From NCBI RefSeq assembly GCF_003853415.1, contig NZ_QTPP01000006.1, positions 204,415 through 268,414 on the forward strand: 64,000 bases of DNA, written 5' to 3'. This document shows positions 30,564-39,622 of the stretch, one piece after another. How positions within the stretch are numbered: position 1 is the first letter of the stretch; each line of letters starts with the position of its first letter. The notes under the pieces are model-generated. The model worked only from the letters and a program-made list of their open reading frames with translations. It had not been told where the DNA came from and did not search any database. This stretch comes from Burkholderia sp. Bp9142 (GTDB lineage: Bacteria > Pseudomonadota > Gammaproteobacteria > Burkholderiales > Burkholderiaceae). A program made the translations under genes and the position numbers.

Positions 30564-31499
30564 TCAGTCTCCTACCGGTTGACGGTCTCCGCCGCCGCGG
30601 TGCGCGTCGAGCGCATGCTTGATGCGGCGCAGCGATTCCCGGCCCGCATCGCCGAGCCGCAGCGCGACTCCGGTGACGAGCACGTCGATCGCCATCATCA
30701 TCGCGTAGCGCGATGTCGAAGGCTTGTAAATGAAGTCGGTTTCGAACGCGACGACCGGGATCAGGTGGTCGGCGAGCTTCGCGAGCGGCGAAGCCGGCGC
30801 GGTGATCGCGATCAGCTTCGCGCCGTAGCGCTTCGCGAGGCGGCAGCTCTCGAGCAGCTCGGGCACGCGCCCGCTCACCGACAGCGCGACGACCACCGCG
30901 TCGCGCGACAGCGTCGCCGACACCATCCGCTGCAGCAGGCTGTCCTGGTAGCTCGCGACCGGCCGGCCGAAGCGCACGAGCCGGAAGCGCAATTCGTCGG
31001 CGAGCGCGGTCGAGCCGCCGCCCTGCCCGTACACGTAGATCATCTTCGCGCCGGCGAGCAGGTCGGCCGCCGCGTCGAACGACGTGTTGCGCAGCAGCTG
31101 GTGGTTGTGCGCGAGCGCCACGCGGATCTCGTCGTAGACGACCGATGCCGGGCTCGCGTCTTCTTCGGCATGCTCGTCGGACGGCACGAGAAAGCGCTGG
31201 CCGACGGCCGCCGCCTGCGCGACGAGCACCTTCAGTTCGCGCACGTCGCGGCAGCCGACGGCCTTCGCGAAACGCGTGACCGTCGCGACGCTGACCTCCG
31301 CGTCGCGCGCGAGCGCGCCGATGCTCGCATGGGCGGCGCGCGCGAGATCGGCGAGGATGAATGCGGCGACCTTGCGTTCGGCCTCGCGCAGCTCGGGCGC
31401 GCATTCGGCGATCCGCGCGACGATGTCGAGGACCGGCTGGGCGACCGGAGCCGGTTGGGCGGCGGCGAACGGAGCGGACGGGGTGGCGGGCGAATTCAT
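30564..31499 (-). CDS. MurR/RpiR-family transcriptional regulator
   Basis: A 311-aa regulator. The RpiR helix-turn-helix lies at about residues 25-100 (IGALARDAEVSVATVTRFAK), followed by a SIS sugar-isomerase-like effector domain (about 145-270; YVYGQGGGSTALADELRFRL). It heads the deacylase operon and is divergent from the PLP enzyme, so it probably controls both in response to a D-amino acid or acylated derivative. Confidence 0.9.
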   Translation of the reverse strand: MNSPATPSAPFAAAQPAPVAQPVLDIVARIAECAPELREAERKVAAFILADLARAAHASIGALARDAEVSVATVTRFAKAVGCRDVRELKVLVAQAAAVGQRFLVPSDEHAEEDASPASVVYDEIRVALAHNHQLLRNTSFDAAADLLAGAKMIYVYGQGGGSTALADELRFRLVRFGRPVASYQDSLLQRMVSATLSRDAVVVALSVSGRVPELLESCRLAKRYGAKLIAITAPASPLAKLADHLIPVVAFETDFIYKPSTSRYAMMMAIDVLVTGVALRLGDAGRESLRRIKHALDAHRGGGDRQPVGD

Positions 31500-31618
31500 C
31501 TGCTGAAAGGGGTGTGGCGCCTTATGATACTAAATAACATCACCGCGCCGATGCTACTTTCTGTACCATCTGCATGTCAACTTCAGTGCAATGCATAGTG
31601 ATGATGGAGCGGGATGAC
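31500..31618. promoter_or_regulatory. Divergent control region of the D-amino-acid module
   Basis: 119 bases between the RpiR gene and the PLP enzyme gene. An AT-rich core (31521-31541) carries TATGAT on plus (31523-31528) and TATCAT on minus (31524-31529) as possible -10 boxes. TGCAT...ATGCA half-repeats lie at 31571-31595. I could not assign convincing -35 boxes. Confidence 0.4.
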
Positions 31619-32899
31619 ATGAAAGTTACAAACTATCAGGAACCGACAATCAATCCGTTGGGCAAGGGCCTCGGCAACCTGCCGAGCGCGAGCGTGCCGC
31701 TGGACGACGCAGGCCGCCTCGAGTGGAGCCTGCTCGCGGAAGACGTCAGCCTGCCGGCCGCCGTGCTGTACGCGGATCGCATCGAACACAATCTGAACTG
31801 GATGCAGGCGTTCGTCCAGCAGTACGGCGCCCAGTTCGCGCCGCACGGCAAGACGACGATGGCGCCGCAACTGTTCCGCCGCCAGCTCGCGGCCGGCGCA
31901 TGGGGCATCACGCTGGCGACCGCGCACCAGACGCAAGCGGCCTATCACGGCGGCGTGCGGCGCGTGCTGCTCGCGAACCAGCTGGTCGGCCGCCAGAACA
32001 TGACGATCATCGCGGAGCTGCTGTCCGACGCTGACTTCGAATTCTTCTGCCTGGTCGATTCGGCCGACAGCGTCGACCAGCTCGGCCGCTTCTTCGGCGA
32101 CGCGAAAAAGACGCTGAACGTGCTGATCGAGCTCGGCGTGCCGGGCGGCCGCGCGGGCGTGCGCGACGCCGCGCAGCGCAAGGCCGTGCTCGACGCGATC
32201 GCGCGCTACCCGGACACGCTGAAGCTGGCCGGCATCGAACTCTACGAAGGCGTGCTGAAGGAGGAAGGCGAGATTCGCGCGTTCCTGCAGGACGCGGTCG
32301 CGCTCACGCGCGAGCTGGCCGAGGCCGGCCGTTTCGCGCGCACGCCGGCGATCCTGTCGGGTGCCGGCTCGGCATGGTACGACGTGGTCGCGGAGGAATT
32401 CGCGAAGGCGTCCGACGCCGGCTTCGCGGAAGTCGTGCTGCGTCCGGGCTGCTACCTGACGCACGACGTCGGCATCTACAAGAAGGCGCAGACCGACGTG
32501 TTCGCGCGCAACCCGATCGCCCGCAGGATGGGCGAAGGGCTGCTGCCGGCGCTGCAGCTGTGGGCGTACGTGCAGTCGGTGCCGGAACCCGATCGCGCGA
32601 TCATCGCGCTCGGCAAGCGCGACGCGGCGTTCGACGCGGGCATGCCCGAGCCGGCGCGCCACTTCCGCCCGGGCCGCGACAGCGCGCCGCGCGACGTCGC
32701 CGCGAGCGAGGGCTGGGCCGTCACCGGGATGATGGATCAGCACGCGTACCTGCAGATCCCGCCGGGCGCGGACGTGAAGGTCGGCGACATGGTCGCGTTC
32801 GACATCTCGCACCCGTGCCTGACGTTCGACAAGTGGCGCCAGCTGCTCGTCCTCGATCCGCAGTTCCGCGTGACGGAAGTCGTCGAAACGTTCTTCTGA
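31619..32899 (+). CDS. D-serine dehydratase/D-threonine aldolase-like PLP enzyme (amino acid deaminase)
   Basis: A 426-aa fold-type III PLP enzyme (alanine racemase N-terminal barrel). The PLP lysine is K78 in PHGKTTMAP. Near the C-terminus [10 protein letters not shown] supplies the His/Cys pair that binds zinc in eukaryote-type D-serine dehydratases. It probably converts D-serine, D-threonine or similar to 2-oxoacids and ammonia. The ATG at 31619 has GGAG 9 nt upstream; upstream in-frame ATGs (31574, 31601, 31604) lack such a site. It is divergent from the RpiR/deacylase operon. Confidence 0.85.
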   Translation: MKVTNYQEPTINPLGKGLGNLPSASVPLDDAGRLEWSLLAEDVSLPAAVLYADRIEHNLNWMQAFVQQYGAQFAPHGKTTMAPQLFRRQLAAGAWGITLATAHQTQAAYHGGVRRVLLANQLVGRQNMTIIAELLSDADFEFFCLVDSADSVDQLGRFFGDAKKTLNVLIELGVPGGRAGVRDAAQRKAVLDAIARYPDTLKLAGIELYEGVLKEEGEIRAFLQDAVALTRELAEAGRFARTPAILSGAGSAWYDVVAEEFAKASDAGFAEVVLRPGCYLTHDVGIYKKAQTDVFARNPIARRMGEGLLPALQLWAYVQSVPEPDRAIIALGKRDAAFDAGMPEPARHFRPGRDSAPRDVAASEGWAVTGMMDQHAYLQIPPGADVKVGDMVAFDISHPCLTFDKWRQLLVLDPQFRVTEVVETFF

Positions 32900-32900
32900 C

Positions 32901-32934
32901 GCCCCGCGCGCACCGCCCCGCCGCCGCGCGGGGC
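32901..32934 (+). other. Hairpin after the PLP enzyme gene
   Basis: A 10-bp stem GCCCCGCGCG/CGCGCGGGGC with a 14-nt loop, immediately after the stop codon. There is no T-run, so it is at best a Rho-assisted or stabilising structure. Confidence 0.45.
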
Positions 32935-33063
32935 GGCCGTCACGCGCGCTTCAATCTGCCGGAGTACACTGCGCTTTCGTCCTCGGGGCCGTTTCGCCGC
33001 CGTAGCGCCCGTCTGCTGCTCACGGCGCGAACGGACCCTCAACGCTGTTCAATGGAGAAAGCC

Positions 33064-33645
33064 ATGGCCGCGAAGAAGATCCTGTTCCTGACCGGTGATT
33101 TCGCCGAAGACTACGAAACGATGGTGCCGTTCCAGGCGCTGCAGGCCGTCGGCCATCGCGTCGATGCAGTCTGCCCGGGCAAGCGCGCGGGCGACAAGGT
33201 CAAGACCGCGATCCACGATTTCGAGGGCGACCAGACCTACACCGAAAAACCCGGCCACCAGTTCACGCTCAATGCGACGTTCGACGACGTCGATGCGTCG
33301 GGCTACGACGCGCTCGCGATCGCGGGCGGCCGCGCACCCGAATACCTGCGTCTCGATGCGAAGGTGATCGCGCTGGTGCGCGCGTTCGCGGAAGCCGGCA
33401 AGCCGATCGCAGCGATCTGCCATGCGGCGCAGCTGCTCGCGGCCGCCGACGTGATCCGCGGCAAACGCATCTCCGCCTACCCGGCCTGCGCGCCCGAAGT
33501 GAAGCTCGCGGGCGGCGAGTACGCGGACATCCCGGTCGATGCGGCCGTGACCGACGCGCCGTTCGTCACCGCGCCCGCATGGCCCGCGCATCCGGCGTGG
33601 CTCGCCCAGTTCCTCGCGCTGCTGGGCACGCGCATCGAGCTGTGA
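33064..33645 (+). CDS. DJ-1/PfpI-family protein
   Basis: A 193-aa DJ-1/PfpI fold protein with the acidic residue E15 and the nucleophile-elbow cysteine C119 followed by H120 (AAICHAAQ). The family includes stress-linked glyoxalases/deglycases and peptidase-like proteins; the exact reaction cannot be read. The start at 33064 has GGAG 6 nt upstream; an ATG four codons earlier is less likely. It stands alone. Confidence 0.88.
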   Translation: MAAKKILFLTGDFAEDYETMVPFQALQAVGHRVDAVCPGKRAGDKVKTAIHDFEGDQTYTEKPGHQFTLNATFDDVDASGYDALAIAGGRAPEYLRLDAKVIALVRAFAEAGKPIAAICHAAQLLAAADVIRGKRISAYPACAPEVKLAGGEYADIPVDAAVTDAPFVTAPAWPAHPAWLAQFLALLGTRIEL

Positions 33646-33760
33646 ACGAAGTCGAATGAGATGAAATGAAACGCCGGCCGGCGGCGGGTTCGTGCGACCC
33701 GTGTGCCGCGCCGGTCACGAACGGCCGGCGGGAGCGCGCCGGCGCGCTGCTTCCCGCCCT

Positions 33761-34207
33761 TCAGCGCGATGCCGGCGTCGAGCCGACCTCCGCGATCCGC
33801 GACTCCAGCATCGCGAGCGCGCCCGACAGCGCGGTCAGCACGTCGTCCGGCAGTTGCGCCATCGTCTGTTCGAGAAACGCCTTGCGGCGCGGCAGGCACG
33901 CGTCGAACGCGGCGCGCCCATCGGCGGTCAGCGTGACGTTGGTCACGCGGTTGTCGCGGGCATCGGACGCGCGCTCGATCCAGCCGAGCGCGTCGAGCGA
34001 TTTCAGCTGGCGCGTGAGCGCGCCCGGATCGATGCGCAGCACCTCGACGAGCTTCTTCTGCGACGAATGCCCGCCCATCGTGTGCAGCGCGACCATGATC
34101 CGCCAGCGCGGCATCGGCTGCCCGACGTGCGTTTCGAAGGCGGTCATGAACGCGCGATACGTGCGTCCGAATTGCTGCAAGATCGCGACGCGGTCCTGTT
34201 CTTCCAT
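33761..34207 (-). CDS. MarR-family transcriptional regulator
   Basis: A 148-aa winged-helix regulator; the DNA-binding region spans about residues 45-100 (KLVEVLRIDPGALTRQLKSL, then the wing ASDARDNRVTNVTLT). It is the second gene of a two-gene unit, 34 nt after an MFS pump gene. It probably represses the pump and itself via the palindrome at 35855-35868. Ligand unknown. Confidence 0.9.
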   Translation of the reverse strand: MEEQDRVAILQQFGRTYRAFMTAFETHVGQPMPRWRIMVALHTMGGHSSQKKLVEVLRIDPGALTRQLKSLDALGWIERASDARDNRVTNVTLTADGRAAFDACLPRRKAFLEQTMAQLPDDVLTALSGALAMLESRIAEVGSTPASR

Positions 34208-34241
34208 GCGCTCGGTTCTGTTCGTTCAATCGGTGAATCGG

Positions 34242-35837
34242 TCAATCGGCCGCGACATGCGGCTCGATCTTGTGCCGCAGCGCGATCGGCGGCACGCGGC
34301 GGCACTGCCACACCGACACCACGGCGACGACGGCCGCCATCGCGACCCCCAGGTGAATCGCGCCGACCAGCGATTCGCGGGCCGCTTCGAGCAGCAGCGC
34401 GCCATTATGCCCGGCGCGGGTCAGCTCCGCGACGAGACCGCCCTGCGCGGCGCGGTCGATCAGGATCTGCGGATCGGCGAGCCGCGCGTGCCACTGCAGC
34501 GCGCGGTCGCCCGACAGCGCATCGCGCACGCCGCTCGAATACAGCTGGTTGACGAGCGTGCCCGTCAGCGCGGTGCCGATCATCCCGCCGACCATCCGCA
34601 GCGACTGCAGCAGCGCGGTCGCGATGCCAAGGTGTTCGCGGCCGGCCGTCTGCTGCGCGAACACGGTGAGGTTCGGCAGCACGAAACCGAGGCCGATGCC
34701 GCCCGCGGCCATCAGCGCCATCAGCACCCAGGTCGGCGTCGTGTGCGTCGACACGACGATGCCCGCGCACGCGATCGCGAACAGCACGAAACCGACGTGC
34801 AGCATCGCGTTCGGATTGCGAATGCGCGTGACGACGCGACCGTTCATGATGCTGCCGATCGTGATGAACACGACGAGCGGCGTGATCACGAGCCCCGCCT
34901 CCTTCGGCGACATCCCGAAGCCGCCCTGGAACAGCAGCGGCGCGTAGAACAGCAGCGAGAACATCGAGAAGCCGGCGAGGATCGCAAGCACGAACAGCGC
35001 CGACAGCGCGCGGTTGCCGAACATGTCGAACGGCAGAATCGGCTGCGCGCAGCGCTTTTCCCAATGCCACAAACCGACGCCGGCGCCGACCGCGACGACC
35101 AGCAGCAGCGACGCCCAGCTCACGACGCCGTACTTCGGCAGCCATTCGACGAACAGCTGCAGCGCGCCGAGCGACAGCGCGATCAGCAGCGCGCCCGGCC
35201 AGTCGAGCCGCATCTTGCGGTCGTGCTCGACATGCCGCAGGTGCGGCAGGTAGCGCCACACGAAGAACAGCGACAGCAGGCCGACCGGCAGGTTCACGTA
35301 GAACACCGAGCGCCAGCCGAACGACTGGGTCAGGATCCCGCCGAGCGACGGCCCGACCGCGTTCGCGATACCGAACGCGGAGCTCATCAGCACCTGCCAG
35401 CGCAGCCGCACGACGGAATCGGGGAACAGGTCGGGAATGCACGCGAACGCGGTGCCGACCAGCATCCCGCCGCCGATCCCCTGCAGGCCGCGCGCGAGCA
35501 CCAGGAACAGCATGTCGTTCGCCATCCCGCACAGCACCGACGCGCCGGTGAACACGACGATCGATGCGATCACGAACGGCTTGCGCCCGTAATAATCGCC
35601 GAGGCGGCCGAAGATCGGCACGGTGATCACGGAACTGAGCAGGTACGAGGTCGCGACCCACGCGTACAGGTCGAAGCCCCGCAACTCGGCGACGATGGTC
35701 GGCAGCGCGGTGCCGACGACCGTCTGGTCGAGCGCGACGAGCATGGTGACGAACGAAATCCCGATCATCGCCAGCAGCGATTCGCGGAACGGCAGGACTT
35801 GCCCGCTCGAATGGTGGGCGGCAGTATGGACGGCCAT
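34242..35837 (-). CDS. DHA2-family (EmrB/QacA-type) drug efflux transporter
   Basis: A 531-aa major facilitator with about 14 transmembrane helices. Helix 1 carries the DHA2 pattern LDQTVVGTALPTI, loop 2-3 has GRLGDYYGRKP, and motif C-like glycines follow (GIANAVGPSLGG). Such pumps expel hydrophobic drugs or phenolics by proton antiport. The start MAVHTAAHHS was chosen over a TTG ten codons upstream, since a candidate operator covers that upstream region. It is co-transcribed with marR. Confidence 0.9.
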   Translation of the reverse strand: MAVHTAAHHSSGQVLPFRESLLAMIGISFVTMLVALDQTVVGTALPTIVAELRGFDLYAWVATSYLLSSVITVPIFGRLGDYYGRKPFVIASIVVFTGASVLCGMANDMLFLVLARGLQGIGGGMLVGTAFACIPDLFPDSVVRLRWQVLMSSAFGIANAVGPSLGGILTQSFGWRSVFYVNLPVGLLSLFFVWRYLPHLRHVEHDRKMRLDWPGALLIALSLGALQLFVEWLPKYGVVSWASLLLVVAVGAGVGLWHWEKRCAQPILPFDMFGNRALSALFVLAILAGFSMFSLLFYAPLLFQGGFGMSPKEAGLVITPLVVFITIGSIMNGRVVTRIRNPNAMLHVGFVLFAIACAGIVVSTHTTPTWVLMALMAAGGIGLGFVLPNLTVFAQQTAGREHLGIATALLQSLRMVGGMIGTALTGTLVNQLYSSGVRDALSGDRALQWHARLADPQILIDRAAQGGLVAELTRAGHNGALLLEAARESLVGAIHLGVAMAAVVAVVSVWQCRRVPPIALRHKIEPHVAAD

Positions 35838-35854
35838 TTTTTGTTGATGCAACT

Positions 35855-35868
35855 TTTGACGAGTCAAA
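35855..35868. promoter_or_regulatory. Candidate MarR operator upstream of the MFS pump
   Basis: A perfect 14-bp palindrome TTTGACGAGTCAAA lies 17 nt upstream of the pump start. On minus, a TAGAAT -10-like box lies just upstream at 35879-35884, placing the palindrome at about the transcription start, where a bound MarR dimer would block RNA polymerase. The -35 is not convincing. Confidence 0.6.
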
Positions 35869-35944
35869 CAATCTCAAAATTCTAGCATGCCGGAGTAATC
35901 TAGGCTGGCGACGGTTTAACCTGCCCCGGCCGCCAAGGAGAACG

Positions 35945-36787
35945 ATGGAACCGATTTCAATCACGCCTGCCGCGACGCTGTCGCGGGAAGACCAGGACGC
36001 GCTGCGGCGCGCGAAGCAGGTGCTGGAAAGCCCGTCGCTGACGATGAAGCTGACGGGCGTGCTGGGCGCGCCGGTCGAGAAGATGATCGCGCGGCTGCCG
36101 GACTTCGCGACCGGCAAGATCAACGACGCGACGCAGCTCGCGCTGCGCAAGTGCCTGAACATCGCGCTGCGCACGCTCGGCAGGCCTCAGACGCCCGACG
36201 CCGAGCCGGACAAGCCGAGCAACCTGCTGCACAAGCTCGCGGTCGCGACGACCGGCGCGGCGGGTGGCGCGTTCGGCTTCCTCGCGCTGCCGGTCGAGCT
36301 GCCGGTGACGACCACGCTGATCTTCCGCTCGGTCTGCGATATCGCGCGCAGCGAGGGCGAGGACCTGGGCTCGGTGGATACGCAGCTGCAGTGCCTGGCC
36401 GTGCTCGGCATGGGCGGCAACGCGGACAAGCGGGAAGAGGACGCCGATCTGGGCTATTTCGTGCTGCGCGGCGCGCTCGCGCAGGCGATTTCGAAGGCGT
36501 CGTCGGACATCACGACGAAAGGGATTGCCGCGCACAGCTCGGCGGCGGTGTTCAAGCTCGTGCAGACGGTGGCATCACGCTTCTCGGTGCAGGTCACCGA
36601 GCAGATGGCCGCGAAGTCGATCCCGGCGATCGGAGCCGTGCTCGGCGCGACCGTCAACACGCTGTTCATCGACCACTTCCAGCAGATGGCGCACGGCCAC
36701 TTCACCGTGCGCCGGCTCGAGCGCAAGTACGGACCGGTGGCCGTGCAGGCCGCGTATCAGGCGATCGACGGCTCGCCCGCGCGCTGA
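35945..36787 (+). CDS. EcsC-family protein
   Basis: A 280-aa protein of the EcsC family, named after a Bacillus gene in the ecs transporter operon; function unknown. It has Gly/Ala-rich hydrophobic segments (TTGAAGGAFGFLALPVELPV; AIGAVLGATVNTLFIDHF) that may insert into or associate with membrane. An AAGGAG site precedes the start. Its 3' end overlaps the convergent esterase gene by 31 bases. Confidence 0.82.
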   Translation: MEPISITPAATLSREDQDALRRAKQVLESPSLTMKLTGVLGAPVEKMIARLPDFATGKINDATQLALRKCLNIALRTLGRPQTPDAEPDKPSNLLHKLAVATTGAAGGAFGFLALPVELPVTTTLIFRSVCDIARSEGEDLGSVDTQLQCLAVLGMGGNADKREEDADLGYFVLRGALAQAISKASSDITTKGIAAHSSAAVFKLVQTVASRFSVQVTEQMAAKSIPAIGAVLGATVNTLFIDHFQQMAHGHFTVRRLERKYGPVAVQAAYQAIDGSPAR

Positions 36788-37719
36788 ACCGCCCGCTCGA
36801 CCGCGACGCTGCGCAGGAACGCGGCCGCCCGGTCGAGCGCGTCGCGCGACTCCGGCACCATCGGCGTGTAGAGCTGCCACACGTGCGGCATGCCGGGCCA
36901 CACCTCGATCTGCACCGGTACGCCGGCCGCCTTCGCGCTGTCGGCGACGCGGCGCGAATCGTCGAGCAGCACCTCGGTGCTGCCAGCCTGGATGAACAGC
37001 GGCGGCAGCCCGGTGAAATCCGCATAAAGCGGCGACGCGTACGGATGCGTCGCCGACGCTTCTCCCAGGTACAGCTTCGCCGCCTTCGGCAGCGCCGCGG
37101 CCGCGAACATCGGATCGCGGCCGTCGTTGCTGCGCATCGTGCCGCCGGTGCCGGCCAGGTCGGTCCACGGCGAGAACAGGATCGCGCCGGCCGGCAACGG
37201 CTCGCCGCGGTCGCGCAGCGCGACGAGCGTCGCGAGCGCGAGGCCGCCGCCCGCCGAATCGCCGCCCAACACGATCGACTCGGGCGGCGTGCCGAGCGCC
37301 AGCAATTGCCGGTACGCGGCCAGCGCGTCGTCGAGCGCGGCCGGGAAGCGGTTTTCGGGCGCGAGCCGGTAGTCGAGCGAGAACGAGCGCACGCCCGCGC
37401 GCTTCGTGAGGCCGAACACGAGCGGCCGATGGGTTTTCGTCGAACAGAAGTAGTAGCCGCCGCCGTGGAAGTACAGCAGCGTGCGGCCGGGCCCGCGAGC
37501 GGCGACCGTGTCCGTGCGTTCGAGCCATTCGCCGCGCAGCGGCGCGTCGCCGGGACCGTAGCATTGGCGCAGCCGGTAGCCCGGCGGCGCGCGACGCGGC
37601 ACGACCATTCTCAGGTCGGTGAAGCGCCGCGCGCGGGCAGGATCGAGCACCGGGCGCGTGGTCTCGGGACGAAACTGCCAGCGCAGCAGCCAGCACGCGA
37701 ACTTGCTTTGCCAACTCAT
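36757..37719 (-). CDS. Alpha/beta hydrolase of the hormone-sensitive lipase family
   Basis: A 320-aa esterase. The oxyanion-hole motif HGGG is at residues 85-88, the nucleophile S155 is in GDSAGG (153-158), and the acid and base fit the Asp-Asp stretch in EVLLDDS and the His in MPHVW. Acts on short acyl esters; the substrate is unknown. It overlaps the 3' end of the EcsC gene tail to tail. Confidence 0.9.
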   Translation of the reverse strand: MSWQSKFACWLLRWQFRPETTRPVLDPARARRFTDLRMVVPRRAPPGYRLRQCYGPGDAPLRGEWLERTDTVAARGPGRTLLYFHGGGYYFCSTKTHRPLVFGLTKRAGVRSFSLDYRLAPENRFPAALDDALAAYRQLLALGTPPESIVLGGDSAGGGLALATLVALRDRGEPLPAGAILFSPWTDLAGTGGTMRSNDGRDPMFAAAALPKAAKLYLGEASATHPYASPLYADFTGLPPLFIQAGSTEVLLDDSRRVADSAKAAGVPVQIEVWPGMPHVWQLYTPMVPESRDALDRAAAFLRSVAVERAVQRAGEPSIA

Positions 37720-37822
37720 CGAACATACTCCGTCATCGCAGTGTGACGATGGTACGTGCGATCGTTGCCGCGCCGCTCGACGGGAGCCTCTACATCAAAC
37801 GCCGGTGCGCGGCTGGCCGGCA

Positions 37823-38257
37823 TCAGCTCGCCGGCATCAGCTGACCGCGGATCTCGCCGGCCGGATGCTCCTTCGTATGAACGTTGAAGTACCACTTGCC
37901 GCCCATCAGGTCGGTCACCTGCGCGTCGGTCAGCTCCTTCGAACCCTTGATCGGGCTCGCGAGTCCGTCCTTCGGGATCGGCACCTGCACGCCGGCATTC
38001 TGGCCGACCGACGCGGGCCCGTGGAAGTGCGCGGCGGTCACCGGCCCCGTGAGGTGTTCGTAAGTCGCCGTCCACTGCAGCATGCGGGTGGCCGTGTCGT
38101 AGGTCGCGTCGACGGCGCCGGAGCCCTTGGTCGCGGTAGGCGGCACTTCGCTCGACGGCTGCAGGTTGGCGGACAGGCGCACCGTTTCGGCAGCGACACT
38201 GCCGGCGGCCAGCACGCCCGCGAGCAACGCCACCTGGAGCAAACGCAGCTTCGGCAT
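37823..38257 (-). CDS. Secreted CHRD-domain protein
   Basis: A 144-aa exported protein. An ideal AGGAGG lies before the ATG at 38257. A signal peptide (MPKLRLLQVALLAGVLAAG, cleavage after SVAA) is followed by one CHRD domain with TAAHFHGPA and HPAGEIRGQL. CHRD domains occur in chordin and in bacterial secreted proteins of unknown role. It stands alone on the minus strand. Confidence 0.87.
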   Translation of the reverse strand: MPKLRLLQVALLAGVLAAGSVAAETVRLSANLQPSSEVPPTATKGSGAVDATYDTATRMLQWTATYEHLTGPVTAAHFHGPASVGQNAGVQVPIPKDGLASPIKGSKELTDAQVTDLMGGKWYFNVHTKEHPAGEIRGQLMPAS

Positions 38258-38429
38258 GAATCCTCCTTGTACGACGGGGTACGCCACCCGGACGGGGACG
38301 TTCCATGATGGTAGTCGATCGCCGCCGATCCGGCAGCCTGCGCGTCGTCCGCCAGCCTGCCGGAACCTGGAAGAGACCTTTGCAGCGGGAGCCCTGAATC
38401 CGCGCGCGGCGTTTCGCTACACTTCGTCT

Positions 38430-38500
38430 CACAGTTGCTTGTTTCCTTCGTCCGAAGGAGTCTGCGAGTATTCACGCGGCCATCCGGCCGCGTTTTTTTT
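38430..38500 (+). ncRNA. Candidate small regulatory RNA
   Basis: An orphan plus-strand terminator (38475-38500) lies in a region with no plus-strand protein gene upstream. Before it is a second small hairpin CCTTCG-TC-CGAAGG (38451-38464) and a single-stranded U/C-rich stretch. A TACACT box around 38419-38424 could be a -10 element, giving a transcript of roughly 70 nt. This is the layout of an Hfq-type trans-acting sRNA. The 5' end is estimated, and I do not recognise the family. Confidence 0.45.
38475..38500 (+). terminator. Orphan Rho-independent terminator on plus
   Basis: A 7-bp stem CGCGGCC/GGCCGCG with an ATCC tetraloop, followed by eight T residues; textbook form. The flanking protein genes are both on minus, so it terminates a non-coding transcript or read-through. 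Confidence 0.88.
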
Positions 38501-38618
38501 GCCTGCGCCGCACGGCAAGCGGGCATCGTCGGGCAAGTTCGGCTTCGCCGGCCATCAGGCATCGCGAATCAAGTTTCGCCGTGGCAATCGAACCCGACAT
38601 CGCGCCGGCACCGCGCGC

Positions 38619-39392
38619 TCACGCGCGATAGCCTGGGTCGACGCGATCGACGATCCGCTGCAACGCGTCGAACGCGTCCTGTCCCGCGCCGTGCTTCGGG
38701 TCGAAATTCAGCGAATCGCGCACGCAGCCCTCCAGCACGGGCGGCGCGATCGGCAGTGCGTCGCCGATCGCATGGGTCGCGACCTGCACCTCGCACGCGC
38801 GATTGAGCAGCCACATCAGCGAGAAGGCCTGCGCGAGCGTCGCGCCGATCGTCACGGGCCCGTGGTTGCGCAGCAGCAGCACGGGCCGCCCGCCGGCGCT
38901 CTCGACGATGCGCCGCCCTTCGTCGAGATGCACGGTGATGCCCTCGAAATCGTGATACGCGATCTTCCCGTACAGCTGCGCCGAATAGAAGTTCGAGAAC
39001 GACAGCCCGTCGCGCGAGCAGCACACGGCCATCGCGGGCGTCGTATGCACGTGCATCACGCAGTGCGCGTCGGGCAGCGCCGCGTGGATCGCGCTGTGGA
39101 ACGTGAAGCCCGCCGGGTTGGTCGGCCAGTCGGAATGGCCGATCACGTTGCCGTCGATGTCGATCTTCACGAGGTTCGACGCGCAGACCTCACGGTAATG
39201 GAGCCCGAACGGATTGATCAGGAAATGGCCGTCCTCGCCCGGCACGCGCAGCGAGATATGGTTGTAGATCAGCTCGGTCCAGCCGAGATGGTCGAAGATC
39301 CGGTAGGCAGCCGCGAGCTGCACGCGCGCCTGCCACTCGGCTTCGGAGAAACGGGCGGGACGCGTGAACGGCTGGTTCGGTACACGTTGCAT
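38619..39392 (-). CDS. Class II aldolase/adducin-family protein
   Basis: A 257-aa zinc-dependent class II aldolase/adducin fold. The metal-binding HVHTTPAMAV and LLRNHGPVTIG motifs are visible. The start MQRVPNQPF has GGAG 6 nt upstream. Family members include fuculose-phosphate aldolase and decarboxylases of small acids; this non-phosphate-looking group in Burkholderia has no assigned substrate. It stands alone. Confidence 0.87.
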   Translation of the reverse strand: MQRVPNQPFTRPARFSEAEWQARVQLAAAYRIFDHLGWTELIYNHISLRVPGEDGHFLINPFGLHYREVCASNLVKIDIDGNVIGHSDWPTNPAGFTFHSAIHAALPDAHCVMHVHTTPAMAVCCSRDGLSFSNFYSAQLYGKIAYHDFEGITVHLDEGRRIVESAGGRPVLLLRNHGPVTIGATLAQAFSLMWLLNRACEVQVATHAIGDALPIAPPVLEGCVRDSLNFDPKHGAGQDAFDALQRIVDRVDPGYRA

Positions 39393-39622
39393 GGGGCACT
39401 CCGGTTGCGGGCGTGCGCGGCCGCGCGGGGCGGCTGCGCGCATCGTCCATCGTCTCCTGGCGTCGCACGCGGCTCGTGCGGCGTGGCGCATGGCGCCGCC
39501 GCGGCCCGCATTGCGCGCGCCTTCAGCCGGCACCTGCACGATACGCATATCGTTGCGCACACAACCATATCACCTTTCGCCGCGCACCGGTATCGCGGGT
39601 TTGGCCCGAGCCGTTCCGGCCC

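Larger units (their letters stand above)
38258..38618. other. Gene-poor stretch holding a candidate small RNA
   Basis: 361 bases between the CHRD gene start and the aldolase 3' end. No protein frame is convincing. It contains the CHRD promoter and, on plus, the candidate small RNA and terminator described separately. The rest (38501-38618) shows nothing I can name. Confidence 0.5.
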
